Under the pieces are notes generated by a model. That model made no database searches. It saw only the letters and a list, made by a program, of their open reading frames with translations, and was not told the origin of the DNA. Source: Tremella fuciformis (Eukaryota; Basidiomycota; Tremellomycetes; Tremellales; Tremellaceae). Taken from it: a stretch of DNA of 64,000 nucleotides. The stretch is taken from the NCBI GenBank assembly GCA_032768795.1, contig CP136494.1, positions 1,426,001-1,490,000 on the forward strand. Reading direction: 5' to 3'. Below, in pieces: positions 24,262 through 35,107 of the stretch (its first letter is position 1; each line of letters starts with the position of its first letter). A program made the translations under genes and the position numbers.

Positions 24262-25452
24262 ATGGCGCTTGTAGGAGGAGTCAGGCGGCCCAGACTGTGC
24301 AACGCCTGTGTCGAGCACGGCAGTCGGGCTTTACACAATGCCCAATTGCCCAGGTCAATCATCTTCCAACCCCCGTATATGGAGGAAGGCCCCGGACCTC
24401 AGACCCTGTCTTTCCGAGCTCGCCGACGCGCCAAGCTCAGACAGGAGCTCAAGACTTCGCAGAGCCCCAACGAGAAGGCCGCGAAGGCCGACGCCCTCCG
24501 GGATCCCTGGTGTGAGTTGCCTGTAGGTATCTGTCCGAGATGGATTTCTGACTCGTAGGGGTCATGGCCAATTCCCCCATGCGGCGCTGCATAGTGTCCA
24601 GAGAAGGTATCCCAAGTGGTTAGCGACCTCGCCAGCGTCAGGGCTATAGCTAAGCACGAGACTTCATGATTCACCTTCGACCGGCCTGGCAGCCTGCTCA
24701 AACATCCGAAGAGGAAGATGGACGTGTTCCGCAGGATCGGCTCTATCTATTGCCAAACCGAGTAGAACATCCTCGTCACCTGAGGACGAAGAGGAGCAAA
24801 GGATGGTGGGTATCTTGTCACAAAGACGTGATCTCCCAACTGTCTCTCCCAGGTAAGAATGCGAGTTTGTCCTTAAAGGCTAGCCTGACGCACAGGGCCA
24901 CATACGGGACTACTGCGCCTCATTCCGGGTTTGCGAGCGCCTGAGAGGTTGAGCGAGATGATACGACATCAACTGCAGCTGCGAGTTGTGCAGGAGATGG
25001 AATTGTTCGAAGCTCGACTACGCTCGTTGCCTCGAGTCCAAAGAGCGCAGGCAGACCCTCTGCAGCCGCTCTTGGTGGATGATCTGGCTCAGCCTCTTTT
25101 GGAAGCTGGGTCCACAGCGATCCTGGGACTGCAGCGAAGTCCATTGAGCACGGCCGACATTGGGCTTGAACCTCACTGGCCGACGCAGCGGCGCCAGGAC
25201 GATGATGTGGACATCCCAATTTATCCAGGCAGCGTCTTCTCCGACCATGACGCAATGCGTCGAGTCGCCGCCAAGCTGCTCCGACAAGAAGAGAGTGACC
25301 TTCCGGCATTCGTTGCGCTATCATCAGTTGGTCCATACGGCCATCTCGGTGTGCCGGTGGCCATAGCTCTGTCGCGCCTGCGCCTCTTCCACGGCTGGGG
25401 CTGGGACCCCAGGCCCGAAGCACCTTTGACGGCACAGGATGTTGTACAGTGA
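24262..25452 (+). CDS. conserved-looking protein, possibly mitochondrial, unknown function
   Basis: Model join(24262..24511, 24559..24606, 24661..24852, 24896..25452) gives 348 aa with closing phases. The N-terminus is basic and nearly free of acidic residues for about 45 residues, compatible with a mitochondrial presequence. The middle reads MANSPMRRCIVSRE, then DFMIHLRPAW, LYLLPNRVEHPRHL and SKGWWVSCHKDVISQL. The spacing of these blocks recalls the small YlxR/DUF448 fold (a Cys-centred nucleic-acid-binding domain). That is a weak impression, not an assignment. The C-terminal half is helical, with no motif I know. The gene ends 24 bp from the convergent complex I gene. Confidence 0.65.
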
Positions 25453-25476
25453 TGCATGTCATGCGTGCTATCCATC

Positions 25477-26170
25477 CTACGACGGTTGTTGTGTGGGTTG
25501 TTCGCCATATTTCGATGTGTCGACCCCGTGTCGGTTGTGGTTGACAAGGTTGAACCTGACCATCAGCCTACTCCGGTCCACCGAGTCGACTTCAGACTGA
25601 CCACGGCATGGCGTGCAGCTTGAGCTGGGACCATGTCGAATTCCTCGCTGCTACGCCCTGAAGGTAGTCGGACAGGTCTGTCTCGCCGTACACCGGTTTG
25701 CCAGCCTTGACCCGCTCCGACAATTCCACCTGGTCCTTCTTGACCTCTGCTGCGTTCTCCTTGATACCGTAGAACCGGACTGGATCTCAGCTAGCAGTCT
25801 CGTCACGATTGCGGGGGCTGCTCACAGGAGGAGTTCTGGTAAGCCAGCATGAAACCGGCGCAAAAGCCCAAGAAGCCTGTGAGGCGAAGGGCAGGTCCGA
25901 CCCCATATCTATACCGCGTCGGGTCTACTTTCTCTGCCAAAGTCAGCGCCCAGGCGTGCTCATCCTCCCAATCACCACTCCAGCTAACCCAAGGGCATCG
26001 CGACGCCGGTCGGAGCTCGACTTACCATACATGTAAAGCAGCGCTGGGCCGGCAACAGTCGCTCCTCCCCATACGGCATAATCGCTCGGGCGCATGTACC
26101 GCACCACCCGGCCGAAATGCGGGTCCGAGTCGATCAGCGGGTACGCATGCAGTGTCTCTTTGTTCGGCAT
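25477..26170 (-). CDS. NADH:ubiquinone oxidoreductase 21-kDa subunit (fungal NUO21-like)
   Basis: Exons 26026..26170, 25826..25933, 25602..25779 and 25477..25555 give 169 aa. The start reads ETLHAYPLIDSDPHFGRV then YMRPSDYAVWGGATVAGPA. The second part has LRLTGFLGFCAGFMLAYQ and FRFYGIKENAAEVKKD. This order (short N-tail, PSDY motif, one or two membrane helices, then FRFYG) is that of the fungal accessory 21-kDa complex I subunit. It sits in the inner mitochondrial membrane as an accessory subunit. Intron 1 is 92 nt, long for this genome. The initiator is the Met just before the conserved tail; an upstream in-frame Met at 26293 would add about 40 unlike residues. Confidence 0.87.
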
Positions 26171-26306
26171 CGTATTGGTTCGAGCTGTGACTGCTCGACA
26201 CTTGACACACTCGACGACAGTAAAGAGCCAGCGAGCAGAGACTGGAGGGACCAATGGCCAAGCGGGAATTGCCGAATGTGGCACTTGCCTCACCAGCTAT
26301 GCCGCT

Positions 26307-26792
26307 ATGGTCAAACAGACTCAAGAGTCGGTGCGTTTGAGATGTGTTCCTATGCCTGCTTCTGTAAGCATGCAAGCCTCGCCTGCGCAAATGACACAGC
26401 TCGAGATATCCCGACTGCAATACGACATTGCCGAATAGTCTGTCGCCTCAGCTCTTCGAGACGCGCGGGGCTGACTTCAAGCCTTAACCTTGCGCAGAGA
26501 ATCGACGCTCTCATCAATGCTCGTGCGGATGGCAGATCAAGCTCTCGTGCACAGATTGAGCTAGGCGCAGGCGTTTGGGCCGATGCGGAGATGTCAGCTG
26601 ATTCTCGAACAAAGCGAATCCTAGCTGACCCACAGACCCGAAACGCCCACAGTGGTGATGGACGTGGGTCTGGACGTCCGTGTTGAAATGCCTCTCGAGG
26701 AAGCCCGTGAAACGGCACTCAAAAGGGTTGATCTGCTGCGCAAACGCCTTGGGAGCCTCAGAGGGACGGATACGACCGCCTCTGGCCCATGA
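26307..26792 (+). CDS. UXT-like prefoldin alpha-type protein
   Basis: Model join(26307..26330, 26400..26437, 26482..26592, 26636..26792) gives 109 aa. The visible core is a coiled-coil (ISRLQYDIAEYLNLAQRIDA), the beta-hairpin region IELGAGVWADAE and VVMDVGLDVRVEMPLEEA, and a second helix ALKRVDLLRKRL. This helix-hairpin-helix order and the (D/E)LG..FxxDxxV-type hairpin match UXT, an alpha-class prefoldin subunit of R2TP/prefoldin-like complexes. It is shorter than human UXT. Intron 2 has a GTCTGT donor. The 3' end is uncertain: a possible 35-nt intron at 26733-26767 would replace the last residues. Confidence 0.7.
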
Positions 26793-26813
26793 TCCTGTGC
26801 AAGCGGTAGAGAC

Positions 26814-27180
26814 ATGCGAGGTCCAGCACTTCGACCGACATCTGGATCTTCAGCTCGAACGCGCAATGCCATCCCGTTATGGCTGCGAGAGTTCGACTAT
26901 CTCACGCGACTCCATCCTCGACCACAACTTCCCCCTGCTTCTCGCTCCAATGCGTCAGACACATAAGAAACGGGACCTGGGTTTGCGACACACCTGATCG
27001 GGCCATATGCGGCAAAAGACTGGGACGGCGCGCAATCGTTGGGAAAAGAGCGACACGCGGTGCTTCGGAAGACGTATCAACTGGTAGTTGATGTTCGAGT
27101 TCTGCAGCCTCTGACTAGCTTAGGCTCTGCTTGAGGGAGGCTCTGCTTGAGGGTCGCGCCTGGTCTCCAATTCAGGTGTT
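26814..27180 (+). other. protein-like but interrupted reading frame, possible gene remnant
   Basis: An ATG 21 bp after the UXT-like stop opens a frame reading RNAIPLWLREFDYLTRLHPR. A TAA at 26961-26963 ends it. The same frame resumes with HLIGPYAAKDWDGAQSL and RHAVLRKTYQL. I found no GT-AG intron that removes the stop and keeps the frame. A later intron (GTAGTT at 27082 to the AG near 27122 or 27138) would then lead to a short end. It may be a decayed gene, a sequence error, or an exon structure I failed to see. The remaining sequence up to 27361 has no better candidate. Confidence 0.3.
27123..27153. repeat. 16-bp tandem duplication
   Basis: The unit GGCTCTGCTTGAGGGA is present twice in tandem, the second copy lacking its last base. 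It duplicates an AG that could serve as a splice acceptor for the interrupted frame to the left. Confidence 0.85.
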
Positions 27181-27361
27181 CTGATTCTCACTTGCTCCGG
27201 CGGTTGCTTTCTCAACTACGAGAATACCGCTGAGGCAAGCATTGCATGCGATCCTATGCTACAAGGTGTGGGAGGCGAGCGGGATGAGATACAAGCTGAT
27301 AGCTTTCCAATGTTACCTCTGAGTGTTGTCGTTGGCTCATCTGTCCATGCTTCATCACGCA

Positions 27362-29554
27362 TCAATCCAGTCTATCCAACAAGGGGTCATCCGGGTCCGG
27401 TCGAGCGACTGCACTGACTGGAGTACTCTCGCCGTTTTCGGACGAAGGTTTGACTTGAACGGCTGTGGCTCAGTTCCCCTTCCCGGGCGCACTCGATCAG
27501 TCTCACCTTCCGTCCTGCAAACCGGGCACGAATTCCGGCCGTCTGTAATCCAGCGATCCACACACGGTTTGTGGAAAGCATGGCGGCAATTCAATCGCCG
27601 TACTTCTTCCTCAGGCTCGTAGTCGCCTAAGCATACCTGCTGTTAGCGCAACTCTCCCTTCGTCTGCTGTATGACTCACAAGACACCGGTCCAGGCAGCT
27701 GGACAAGACTTTCCCCTCGTCTACGAGCTCTTGCAGCTTGGCCGCCGGCCAGATTTCCAGTTCGGCTTTCTCGAGATCTTCCTTGGTCGCTGTGGGAGGT
27801 TTGACTTGACCGAGCAACTCGCTCAGCAGCGAAAGCTCCTCGTCAGTCAATGGTCCGCCAGTCAGAAGACCGGGTATGGCCAAGACAGGGTGGTTGCGAG
27901 GCCACCATCCTCCGATGACCCATACCAGATATGTGTTGAGGCGCGGCTGTTGTCTTCGACCAAAGCGCTCGATGACTCGCTCTCGAAGGGTACGTCGAGG
28001 CGTGGGCGTTTCCGGATCTGGATCGGGCACTTGACCGTCGACGAATGGGAAGGCAGGATGTTGAACCAGTTGATCGGTCGTCATGGAAGGGTCGTGGGAT
28101 ATTGACCTCACGCCTATGAAGATGGAAGGGATCACGGACTCCGGAGTATCTGGCGGTAGAGGCGGGAACAGATGAGCACGGAAGAAATTGAGCCTCTGTG
28201 TTCCGTCCAGGTTTGTCATGACATCCGTTGGTGTAGCTTGCGCTGCTAGAGAAGTCGTCACGGGTACGGCGCGTAAGGAGGAGCTGGCATATGGAGGTAC
28301 AGCCGTGGTTGGACCCTGTGGTGGTCCCACCGATGTGGGTGCTGAGAGAACGACGAGAGCCGGCGATGACCCACCAGTGTGCGTGGTGACCGGGACACTC
28401 CTCTGGGATGCTGTATCATCTTCGAGATTGACGCTGGTCGAAATGCCAGCCTCTGTACTCGACGTTTCGGAGATGATGCTTCCAGGGCGATTGGCGCCAA
28501 ATGCGCGCACGGCTGTAACAAGATCATTCTGTAAGACATCCAAGAAGGAGGTGAACTCTTCGCTAACTGGCGGCAGAGTTGCAGGTGATGTCCCAGTCGA
28601 GTCTCTGAGCACATCGCGGAGGTAGCTGCCGAGAGCTGACTCGACGGAAGATTCCCGGTTCCGATTCGGTCGCAAGCGATTCAAGATGGCGTCAAATGCC
28701 GATTGTCGATTCTGAGTGATAGTGTCTGGGGACAATAGGGTGTTGGCAGTGGCAGCGGCAGCAGCACTGCAAATCAGTAAAGCCATGAGAACGATTGAGA
28801 CGTACGACAAGAGACCGCCAATGACCCTCGCCTGTGCATCCAGTGATGGTTCTCTCGAGCCTCGGGGTTCAGGGTTAGTCTGCGCGAGACCTTGTATGAC
28901 CAGCACTGCGCCGTTCGGTATCCGTCTGTTCCTGTCCCTCGCCTCGGTCAACTGTCTAGCCGTTTCTTCTACTTCCGACCTCAATCCCTCCAGCTCACTC
29001 TGCATTGCCGCCAAGGAGCCAGTATCGATGGCTGCGGAGCCCAGAGCAGGCACATCTCCTCGGGGGAGCTGGAGAGGGAGTGATGTCGAGCGCGTGAGAG
29101 GGGCGGGGGAGGAAGACGGAATCCTCGGGTGAGACGGTGCACGAATTGAGACAGGGCGTGACGGTGGGCTGGGGGCGCTCTCGCCTGTCGCAAACAATCC
29201 GGCCAGAGGGCTTAGATGATCATCCGTTGTCGGAGGTGTCGGCGGCGAAGTAGACGGACCTGTGTCCGGAGTGGCAATGGAAGAGTTCGCAAGCAGGGAG
29301 CTGGAGGCCTGGGAGGAACCGGACGTCTGCGTCGATGCAGCGGCCTCCTCCTTTGGCGCAGTCGCGGACGGTCGAGGTCGCTTCTGTTCCCCTCGGGCTG
29401 CAGCGGGTGTGGACTCCCGCGAGCGCTTGCGCCTGAAGGTCGCCATCCTCCCCAGTGTGGACCTTGGTCTGCTCCTCAGAGGCTCTCTTCGAACACCGGT
29501 CGGTGCAGAGACGGCGGCATCATCTGGACGCTGTCGGGAATGCGAGGAGCCCAT
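27362..29554 (-). CDS. membrane-anchored RING-H2 E3 ubiquitin ligase candidate
   Basis: Exons 27680..29554, 27507..27636 and 27362..27462 give 701 aa. The C-terminal RING-H2 is complete after splicing: CLDRC (the CxxC pair), CRHAFHKPC (CxHxxHxxC) and SCPVC, the intron at 27637-27679 falling just after the first pair. One strong hydrophobic segment, SYVSIVLMALLICSAAAAA, lies near residue 255-275. Disordered, S/T/P-rich sequence precedes it. Before the RING is a stretch with VWVIGGWWPRNHPVLAIPG. The layout (luminal or disordered N-part, one TM, cytosolic RING) fits a membrane E3 such as those of the ER or Golgi. The substrate and compartment cannot be told. Confidence 0.85.
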
Positions 29555-29867
29555 GTCTCCGACGACCAGATATGTGCGTGGGAGGAATGCGATACCGTCT
29601 CAAGGAGCAAGCATCCAAGCAAGTGACGATGGCCGAGGTCTGCGCGGCAGAGCGAGGACCTCGTGTGGAGAAATGAGGCACTACGATGCCAGAAAGTGTG
29701 GTTTGTCGTGTTGTGATGGTACAAAGGCGGTGATGATGAGGTGATGTGAGATGCCCGGATTGGACGCCCGTCGGGTGGTCGACAGAGTGGAGGCGACTAC
29801 TATCACCGCCTCGCGTGTGGTGTGGTGCACTCAGTGTAGCTTCTCGACTTTGTCTCTCGCAGCTACC

Positions 29868-31709
29868 ATGCATCAAACGACACCGTACCGACCGCTCTCA
29901 GCTTGTCCACACACATCTTCTATTGTCGTTCTGCACAGACCTCTTCGAGAAGCAACGACGTGGAACAAGGCACTCGGGGTAAAGAACGGGGTCGCGGAGC
30001 ATGATGTTGGCCTGGCTCGACTGATCAAATCTCCCAAGATTCGCAGGCACACTGACACAGATACAGACACAGAGGACGAGGAATCAGTATGTATTGTTCC
30101 GCACAACTCGCCGACTAGAATTCTGGCTGACATCCTTATGATGGTGGTTTGCAACTCAGGAGAGATGCAGAGATGATGCCTTTCGACCAACCGGACAGCT
30201 CGTCCCCTTCCTTCTTGATCCTGGAAGATGCTCACAGCTGACCCTAACTGTTTATATTGTTGTCGACTTGCGCTTCTTCAACAGATTTGGACTTCTCTGT
30301 CATGTGCGCACAGACCTCCAGGTCACCGTCTCGAGCGACATCAATCTCTGCTGGCCGCAATGATGCGTTTACAGTGTGGCAAGCCAGACTCATACGCAGT
30401 GGTCCAGGAAGCTGGCCAGTCGACTCCATCGAATTGGAGGTATGTGAGGGCATTTGGACAGTTCGTTGTTGACAGACAGAGGCAAGAAGCAGAGGTATTC
30501 CCCCTCCCTTCCCGTGAAGAGCCGGCACTGACGTGAAGCATAATCTATTGCGCATTCGTCAGTACACGTATTGATCATTCGGGTCGGAGCTCACATCAGT
30601 ACTGGGCTGTACGGTCGCCGCAACTGCGGGCAGACATTCACTGATGTTCAGATCCTTTCCTTGGACCAGTGGACACCTTCCTCAGGCAGACACGCAATCC
30701 GAAGATCCTAGATGTGGCAACGGGTACCGGTATGTAAGTGGTCGTTGTCGCATCGTGCATCATGGGTCGGCCGTTGAGCCTCAGCTGGGCAATTGAAATG
30801 GCTGAATGGTATCCCCAGTAGGTCATTGGCTCTGAGACTGTCGGAGCTAAGTCCAGTGCGGACGTGCTCGGCGTCGACAGTGTATCGACACAGCAAAAGA
30901 TGGTGCCCGAGAATTGCGAGTAAGTATCGTCAAACGCCAATTGAGACTTTCTGACCATAGTTTCGAGCTGTGCGTTGGCTGTGACTGGCATCAAATTGAC
31001 GCCGTAGTGTGGACATGTCGGACCTACCTTATGATAAGGACTCTTTCGACCTCATTCACCTCCGCTTCGCTCACACACGGGTGAGTAGTAATGTCTGAAT
31101 TCGGCTACGAGACTCAAGTTGCGCAGGTGAATTCTTTCCGCGCTCTGATCAGAGCTTGTATACAACTTCTAAAACCGAATGGCCGCTTGTTGGTTTTCGA
31201 CACGGACCGCCTTCCTCAGCTCTCTGACGAGACGACGCCAGTCGCAGCACAGGCATTTCACGACGCCCTCAGGCGCTCACTTCGCCACGGCGGGGTGAAG
31301 ATGTTCAGTCTTCCTCGGGTCATGACGATATTGTCGGGAGAGTCAGTGGAGGTGGAAGGCAGTGATGTCAGAATACCGATCGGCTACGGGTCAGGTTCGT
31401 CCATACCTCGAGCAGATGAGAGACGCGTCTCAGTGCAGGGCGGATGGGGCAGCTTGGCAAGATCCACGAGATCAATACCGTTGCCTATGTCGAGGCAGCA
31501 AGATACGCACTGTGCGCTCTCGGAGGATATACGCAAGCCGAGTATGAAGTCCTCAGTGAGTGCTCATTAGGTTCATCCAGTCGCTCAGAGTAGGCGGGGC
31601 ATATCTGAAGGCGCTGAAAGACTATGCTTTGTACAATCGGTGAGCCTCGGTGGCGCTGTTGCAGCTCACAGATAGCTATCACGCCTTGACCATACGACGT
31701 CGACGATGA
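29868..31709 (+). CDS. SAM-dependent methyltransferase, class I (exceptionally intron-rich)
   Basis: Supported core exons: 30375..30439, 30476..30494, 30539..30567, 30600..30613, 30652..30733, 30785..30817, 30857..30919, 30961..30969, 31008..31080, 31127..31394, 31439..31555, 31591..31639 and 31676..31709. Motif I is KILDVATGTGIWAIEMA. The acidic post-I residue is in DVLGVDSV, motif II is SFDLIHLRFAHTR, and motif III is IQLLKPNGRLLVFDTDR. This is the LaeA-like/class I fold common in fungal secondary metabolism and regulation. The 5' part (29868..30086, 30160..30321) is phase-consistent and gives 411 aa in total but uses a weak donor at 30322. An alternative start is the ATG at 30360. Introns of 31-53 nt and exons of 9, 14 and 19 nt are striking. 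Confidence 0.72.
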
Positions 31710-31991
31710 CAACCGCACGTTTGAGAGATGAAACACGTCGTTCGAGAGGTCTGAGACCGTGGGCGACTTTAAAGGTCGACCGTGCACGTCCTTTCAGTCT
31801 AATCACCTGACAGGCGCTCAAACTTACTATGCTCACACCCTCGGCACCTCGCCAAAACAGCCTCCTTTCAGTTGGCCGGGGACAGTTGTGCTATGGCCAT
31901 GACGAGGTTGGTCTGAGCGGGGTGAGAGCAATCTCATTACAAGTTCTGCTGCGCAGAGCGGAAAGACGGGACTGGGCCCAGCCGCGCAGTG

Positions 31992-32792
31992 ATGCGTTTC
32001 TCTCGATCTCATCTGTGGTGTCTCGCCTGGGGGGGAAGCTACCCCTCACTAGTGCAAGCGCAGACCTGCGCTTGCTTCTCCAGCTCTCCTAGCACCGCTC
32101 TCAACACACCGAGCCCATCACTCGCTCCCTCCGCCGCCGCCACCTCTGATACAATACGTACCTCCGCAGCCCCTGCGGCCACCACGACGAGCGGGGGTAA
32201 TGCCAATGCCGATCTTCCCTACGTCATGCTCGAAGTGGGCGCCGACGGCCAGGTCGACTCGACCAATCCTGGCAATTGGTGGGGTGGGCCAGGTCCATTC
32301 TTTCGCAATTTCCCCTTTAATGTTGATACGGGCTACACGAAGGAGGGATTCATGTATACGGTTTTAGGAGCGGGCGCTTCGGAAGCCGGCAGCACCGCAA
32401 GTGTGAGTGGCAGAAGTGCGCTCTATGCTTCGATCTATGCTGATTCAAGTGTGAGATCGGTATCACAGCGTCTGTCCAAGGATCACCGACCATTACGATG
32501 GGAACGGTTTCGCCTTACGCCAGTCCGACAATCACTGGAGCGATGTACGTCTCGTGCAGATAGTCCCCGCCTCTTCTTGACACCTCCGCATTCCTATAAG
32601 GCCACGATGAGAGAGGCGACCTGCTATCGCCGGGCTACAGAGATCCCTATCTTCGAGATGACAGACATCAGCGATTTGCCTCGTGGAGTACGTATCTCAT
32701 CTCGTGCTTCCCTTTCAGATCTTGTCGCAGGTCAGGTTTCGCGGAGGACGGTCGCATCAGAACCTGTCATCAGCTGCGATGTTTGGCAGTGA
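31992..32792 (+). CDS. small Thr/Ser-rich, possibly secreted protein, unknown
   Basis: Model join(31992..32402, 32450..32544, 32641..32687, 32719..32792) gives 208 aa. The N-terminus is basic, then moderately hydrophobic (HLWCLAWGGSYPSLVQAQT), possibly a signal peptide. An Ala/Ser/Thr-rich stretch follows, then DLPYVMLEVGADGQVD and GNWWGGPGPFFRNFPF, and later CEIGITASVQGSPTITMG. I do not recognise it. The last intron is only 31 nt. The start and the first 25 residues are the weakest part. No neighbour suggests a function. The flanking gap 32793-33289 is empty apart from the upstream region of the next gene. Confidence 0.5.
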   Translation: MRFSRSHLWCLAWGGSYPSLVQAQTCACFSSSPSTALNTPSPSLAPSAAATSDTIRTSAAPAATTTSGGNANADLPYVMLEVGADGQVDSTNPGNWWGGPGPFFRNFPFNVDTGYTKEGFMYTVLGAGASEAGSTASVSGRSALYASIYADSSVRSVSQRLSKDHRPLRWERFRLTPVRQSLERCTSRADSPRLFLTPPHSYKATMREATCYRRATEIPIFEMTDISDLPRGVRISSRASLSDLVAGQVSRRTVASEPVISCDVWQ

Positions 32793-33289
32793 ACGCAAAT
32801 TCAGCCAGCACACGGCTGAAACCTCAACTAACCGAGGCTCTCCCTTGTGCCGTTGGACGGCGGGGTCAGATACGAGCTCGACCTTACGTGTCGCGTCTAG
32901 GCGTCTCGGTGGGAGCGCTCGCCACTCCTTCCAGGCTGACTCGAGCACTGAGATGCTCAAAGCCTTTTCTCTGCAAATGCGCGGCAAGAAATGTGCAAAT
33001 ATCAGAGTGCCCTCGGGCTGATGACCATCCTCTAGTCAGTGAATTTCGCGGTCCTTTCAGGCCAGGCTTCTCTCAAACAACGTCGATCCGGCTTCCAAGG
33101 CCTTCCCGGTCTGGACTCAGGTGGAGTTGCTGCTTCTTATTCGAGAAGAACGACCTTTCCCTCTTTCCATTTATCCCTTCGGGCTGGCTCGCATACATAA
33201 GCGAATCCCGCGGTCTGGCCAAAACCCCAATTCGCAAAGAATAGTATTCCTGCTTCAGCCACAGCATTCCTCTTCCCACCCGAACCGAG

Positions 33290-34420
33290 ATGGCTTCCGA
33301 CAAGTCCACCCTGACAACACAGTTGGTTGATGACTTCCTGGCACAAGTCACCCAATACAAGCCCCCTGCTTACATGCTGAACAGCACGGCCAAGAAGCGA
33401 GTGCTCCAGTCTTTCTTGACTGCTGAGCTTGCCGTAGGCTCACAGCGACAGCTCAAGAGTGTTGCGGAAGAGCTTGAGTGCATCGCCAAAGAAGTGGCGC
33501 CTGACTCTACCAACGACCCCGTTTATGCCAGGGCTGAATACGCTAATGACAACGAGTCCATCGGTATGCGGGGGATCGAAGCGGCTAATAAGAATTCCAA
33601 TCATCACACCTTTAGTTGTGAAATCGTCAAAGGTCGTTATCCCACCTACCGGTCTCTAGTCGCCAATGACGTGCTATTTGAGGAGCACGCGCAGCGGCTT
33701 CAAGAGCAGCCGCCAGGAGGCAGGGATTTCGAGCAGTCATTCTTCTGCTCAAACAAAAAGACAGAAAGGAGTTTTCGCCTCATTGAGGCGCCTGATCCCG
33801 ACAGCGAGAAGACGCTGTTTGCCGGCAAGAAGACTCAAGATGCGTCCGAATTGATGCTCTTCCGCCCCGGTCGCGGTATGATATTTCATTACGATCGCGA
33901 TCTGCGACGAAAGACTCACACTGTTAAGGTGTGGACCATCAGTGGGGAGCTCATGTATCATGCCGTCGATACGATTGGTCAACCGCCGGACGTACGCTGT
34001 CGCAATGACAAGCTCATCGAAGGTGAATGCAGTAGATGGGGGGCTTGTGCAAGTAAGACAGACACTACTGCTGGAACGCTTGTCCACGGAACGCTCCCCG
34101 AGCAAAGTGGCGACATCTTCTCTCAGAGAGGAGGAGAATTCAAGTTTGATCATCAGGATCCACGTCTGGCTAATCTGATGACGGAAGTGTCCGACTGGGG
34201 CAATCTCCCCAAGCTTTCCGGCGCTGCTGCAAAGTGCTGGCATAGTATGACCGATACAGAATGCCGCGCAGGCTCTCGCACTCGATCAGAACTTGCTGAA
34301 GATTTTGTACGGTCTCGCAATCAGATTCGTGGCAACAATTCTGGGAACCAAGCGTTTTCCTATGGCGAAAACAATCAATTCGACCAGAGGTCCTCTTCGA
34401 GATGTTGTACGATGCTGTGA
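33290..34420 (+). CDS. intronless protein of unrecognised family, copy A (CaaX end)
   Basis: This is a single uninterrupted exon of 376 aa in a genome where most genes of this size have several introns. It shares with the gene at 35977 the start pattern FLAQVTQYKPPAYMLNS (there FLKQVQAGHPPWYMLNS) and a later DWGNLP/DWGMPE block, so the two are tandem paralogues. No enzyme motif is visible. The middle contains MLFRPGRGMIFHYDRD. The C-terminus ends SSSRCCTML. The last four residues fit a CaaX prenylation box, with Leu in the final position favouring geranylgeranylation. The paralogue lacks it. The 3' end overlaps an antisense ORF. Confidence 0.7.
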   Translation: MASDKSTLTTQLVDDFLAQVTQYKPPAYMLNSTAKKRVLQSFLTAELAVGSQRQLKSVAEELECIAKEVAPDSTNDPVYARAEYANDNESIGMRGIEAANKNSNHHTFSCEIVKGRYPTYRSLVANDVLFEEHAQRLQEQPPGGRDFEQSFFCSNKKTERSFRLIEAPDPDSEKTLFAGKKTQDASELMLFRPGRGMIFHYDRDLRRKTHTVKVWTISGELMYHAVDTIGQPPDVRCRNDKLIEGECSRWGACASKTDTTAGTLVHGTLPEQSGDIFSQRGGEFKFDHQDPRLANLMTEVSDWGNLPKLSGAAAKCWHSMTDTECRAGSRTRSELAEDFVRSRNQIRGNNSGNQAFSYGENNQFDQRSSSRCCTML

Positions 34421-35107
34421 TCCCGGTATCCCACTGATGTGTATGCTTGACTGCGCTGATGCCTGCGCCTTCCTAAGCAATTTTCTTTTTACATACAATC
34501 CATTCTTTCCCGTCACGTCTCTGTTCGGCATGCATTTCCTGGCAGACCCGCCGGGCTCTGTTTGTATTCGCAAATTCAATCTGAGGTGGGGTTTTGCAGA
34601 TTCGATGTTGAGCAACGGATATGTGATGGGTTGAAGACCGTTGAGTCCCTCATTTTGCGTTAGCACGGTAAGCAAAGAGGCTTCCGTCAGTATCTCGCCG
34701 TGAAAGTAGACTGAATAGACACCCGTGCCGTGTTCGTCGACACTGCAAGCATCTTGAAACCCGAGCAGACGCGCACATATTCCCGCTATATGTTCGCTGT
34801 CTTGCTGTACGTGATGATTTAGTGGCGAAGGTCTGGCGTCGTTCAGATCAATGTTCCCAAGCTTGCCCTCGGTCGAAAGCCATGTTGGTTGGGCTGGATG
34901 CTTGGATGCGCTCACAAGTGACGGCACCGTCGTATTTTCGTCGAATTTCAAGGATGCGAGCATGTGGAAAGTGGCACGATCTCCATGTGCTTGTGCTGCA
35001 TGCGGAGGAAACCCTGCTAAGAGAGGCCGCAGAAGCATTTGCCTCGCCTGCTGAGGTATTGATCCAGCGTAAAGACGCAATTTGAGGACAACAGACATTT
35101 CGCTCAT
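34286..35107 (-). CDS. antisense ORF of 273 codons, doubtful gene
   Basis: The open frame overlaps the last 135 bp of the gene at 33290-34420 on the other strand. Parts read like protein (HGTGVYSVYFHGEILTEASL), but the C-terminal third is the shadow of the overlapping gene. No family is recognised. It may be a real short gene with a different end, or chance. Otherwise the 34421-35976 gap contains only the upstream region of the next gene. Confidence 0.2.
   Translation of the reverse strand: MSEMSVVLKLRLYAGSIPQQARQMLLRPLLAGFPPHAAQAHGDRATFHMLASLKFDENTTVPSLVSASKHPAQPTWLSTEGKLGNIDLNDARPSPLNHHVQQDSEHIAGICARLLGFQDACSVDEHGTGVYSVYFHGEILTEASLLTVLTQNEGLNGLQPITYPLLNIESAKPHLRLNLRIQTEPGGSARKCMPNRDVTGKNGLYVKRKLLRKAQASAQSSIHISGIPGSQHRTTSRRGPLVELIVFAIGKRLVPRIVATNLIARPYKIFSKF

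Noticed and set aside
26680..26997. 105-codon ORF over the UXT-like 3' end
   Set aside because: It is out of frame with the conserved UXT-like exon; no splice supports it.
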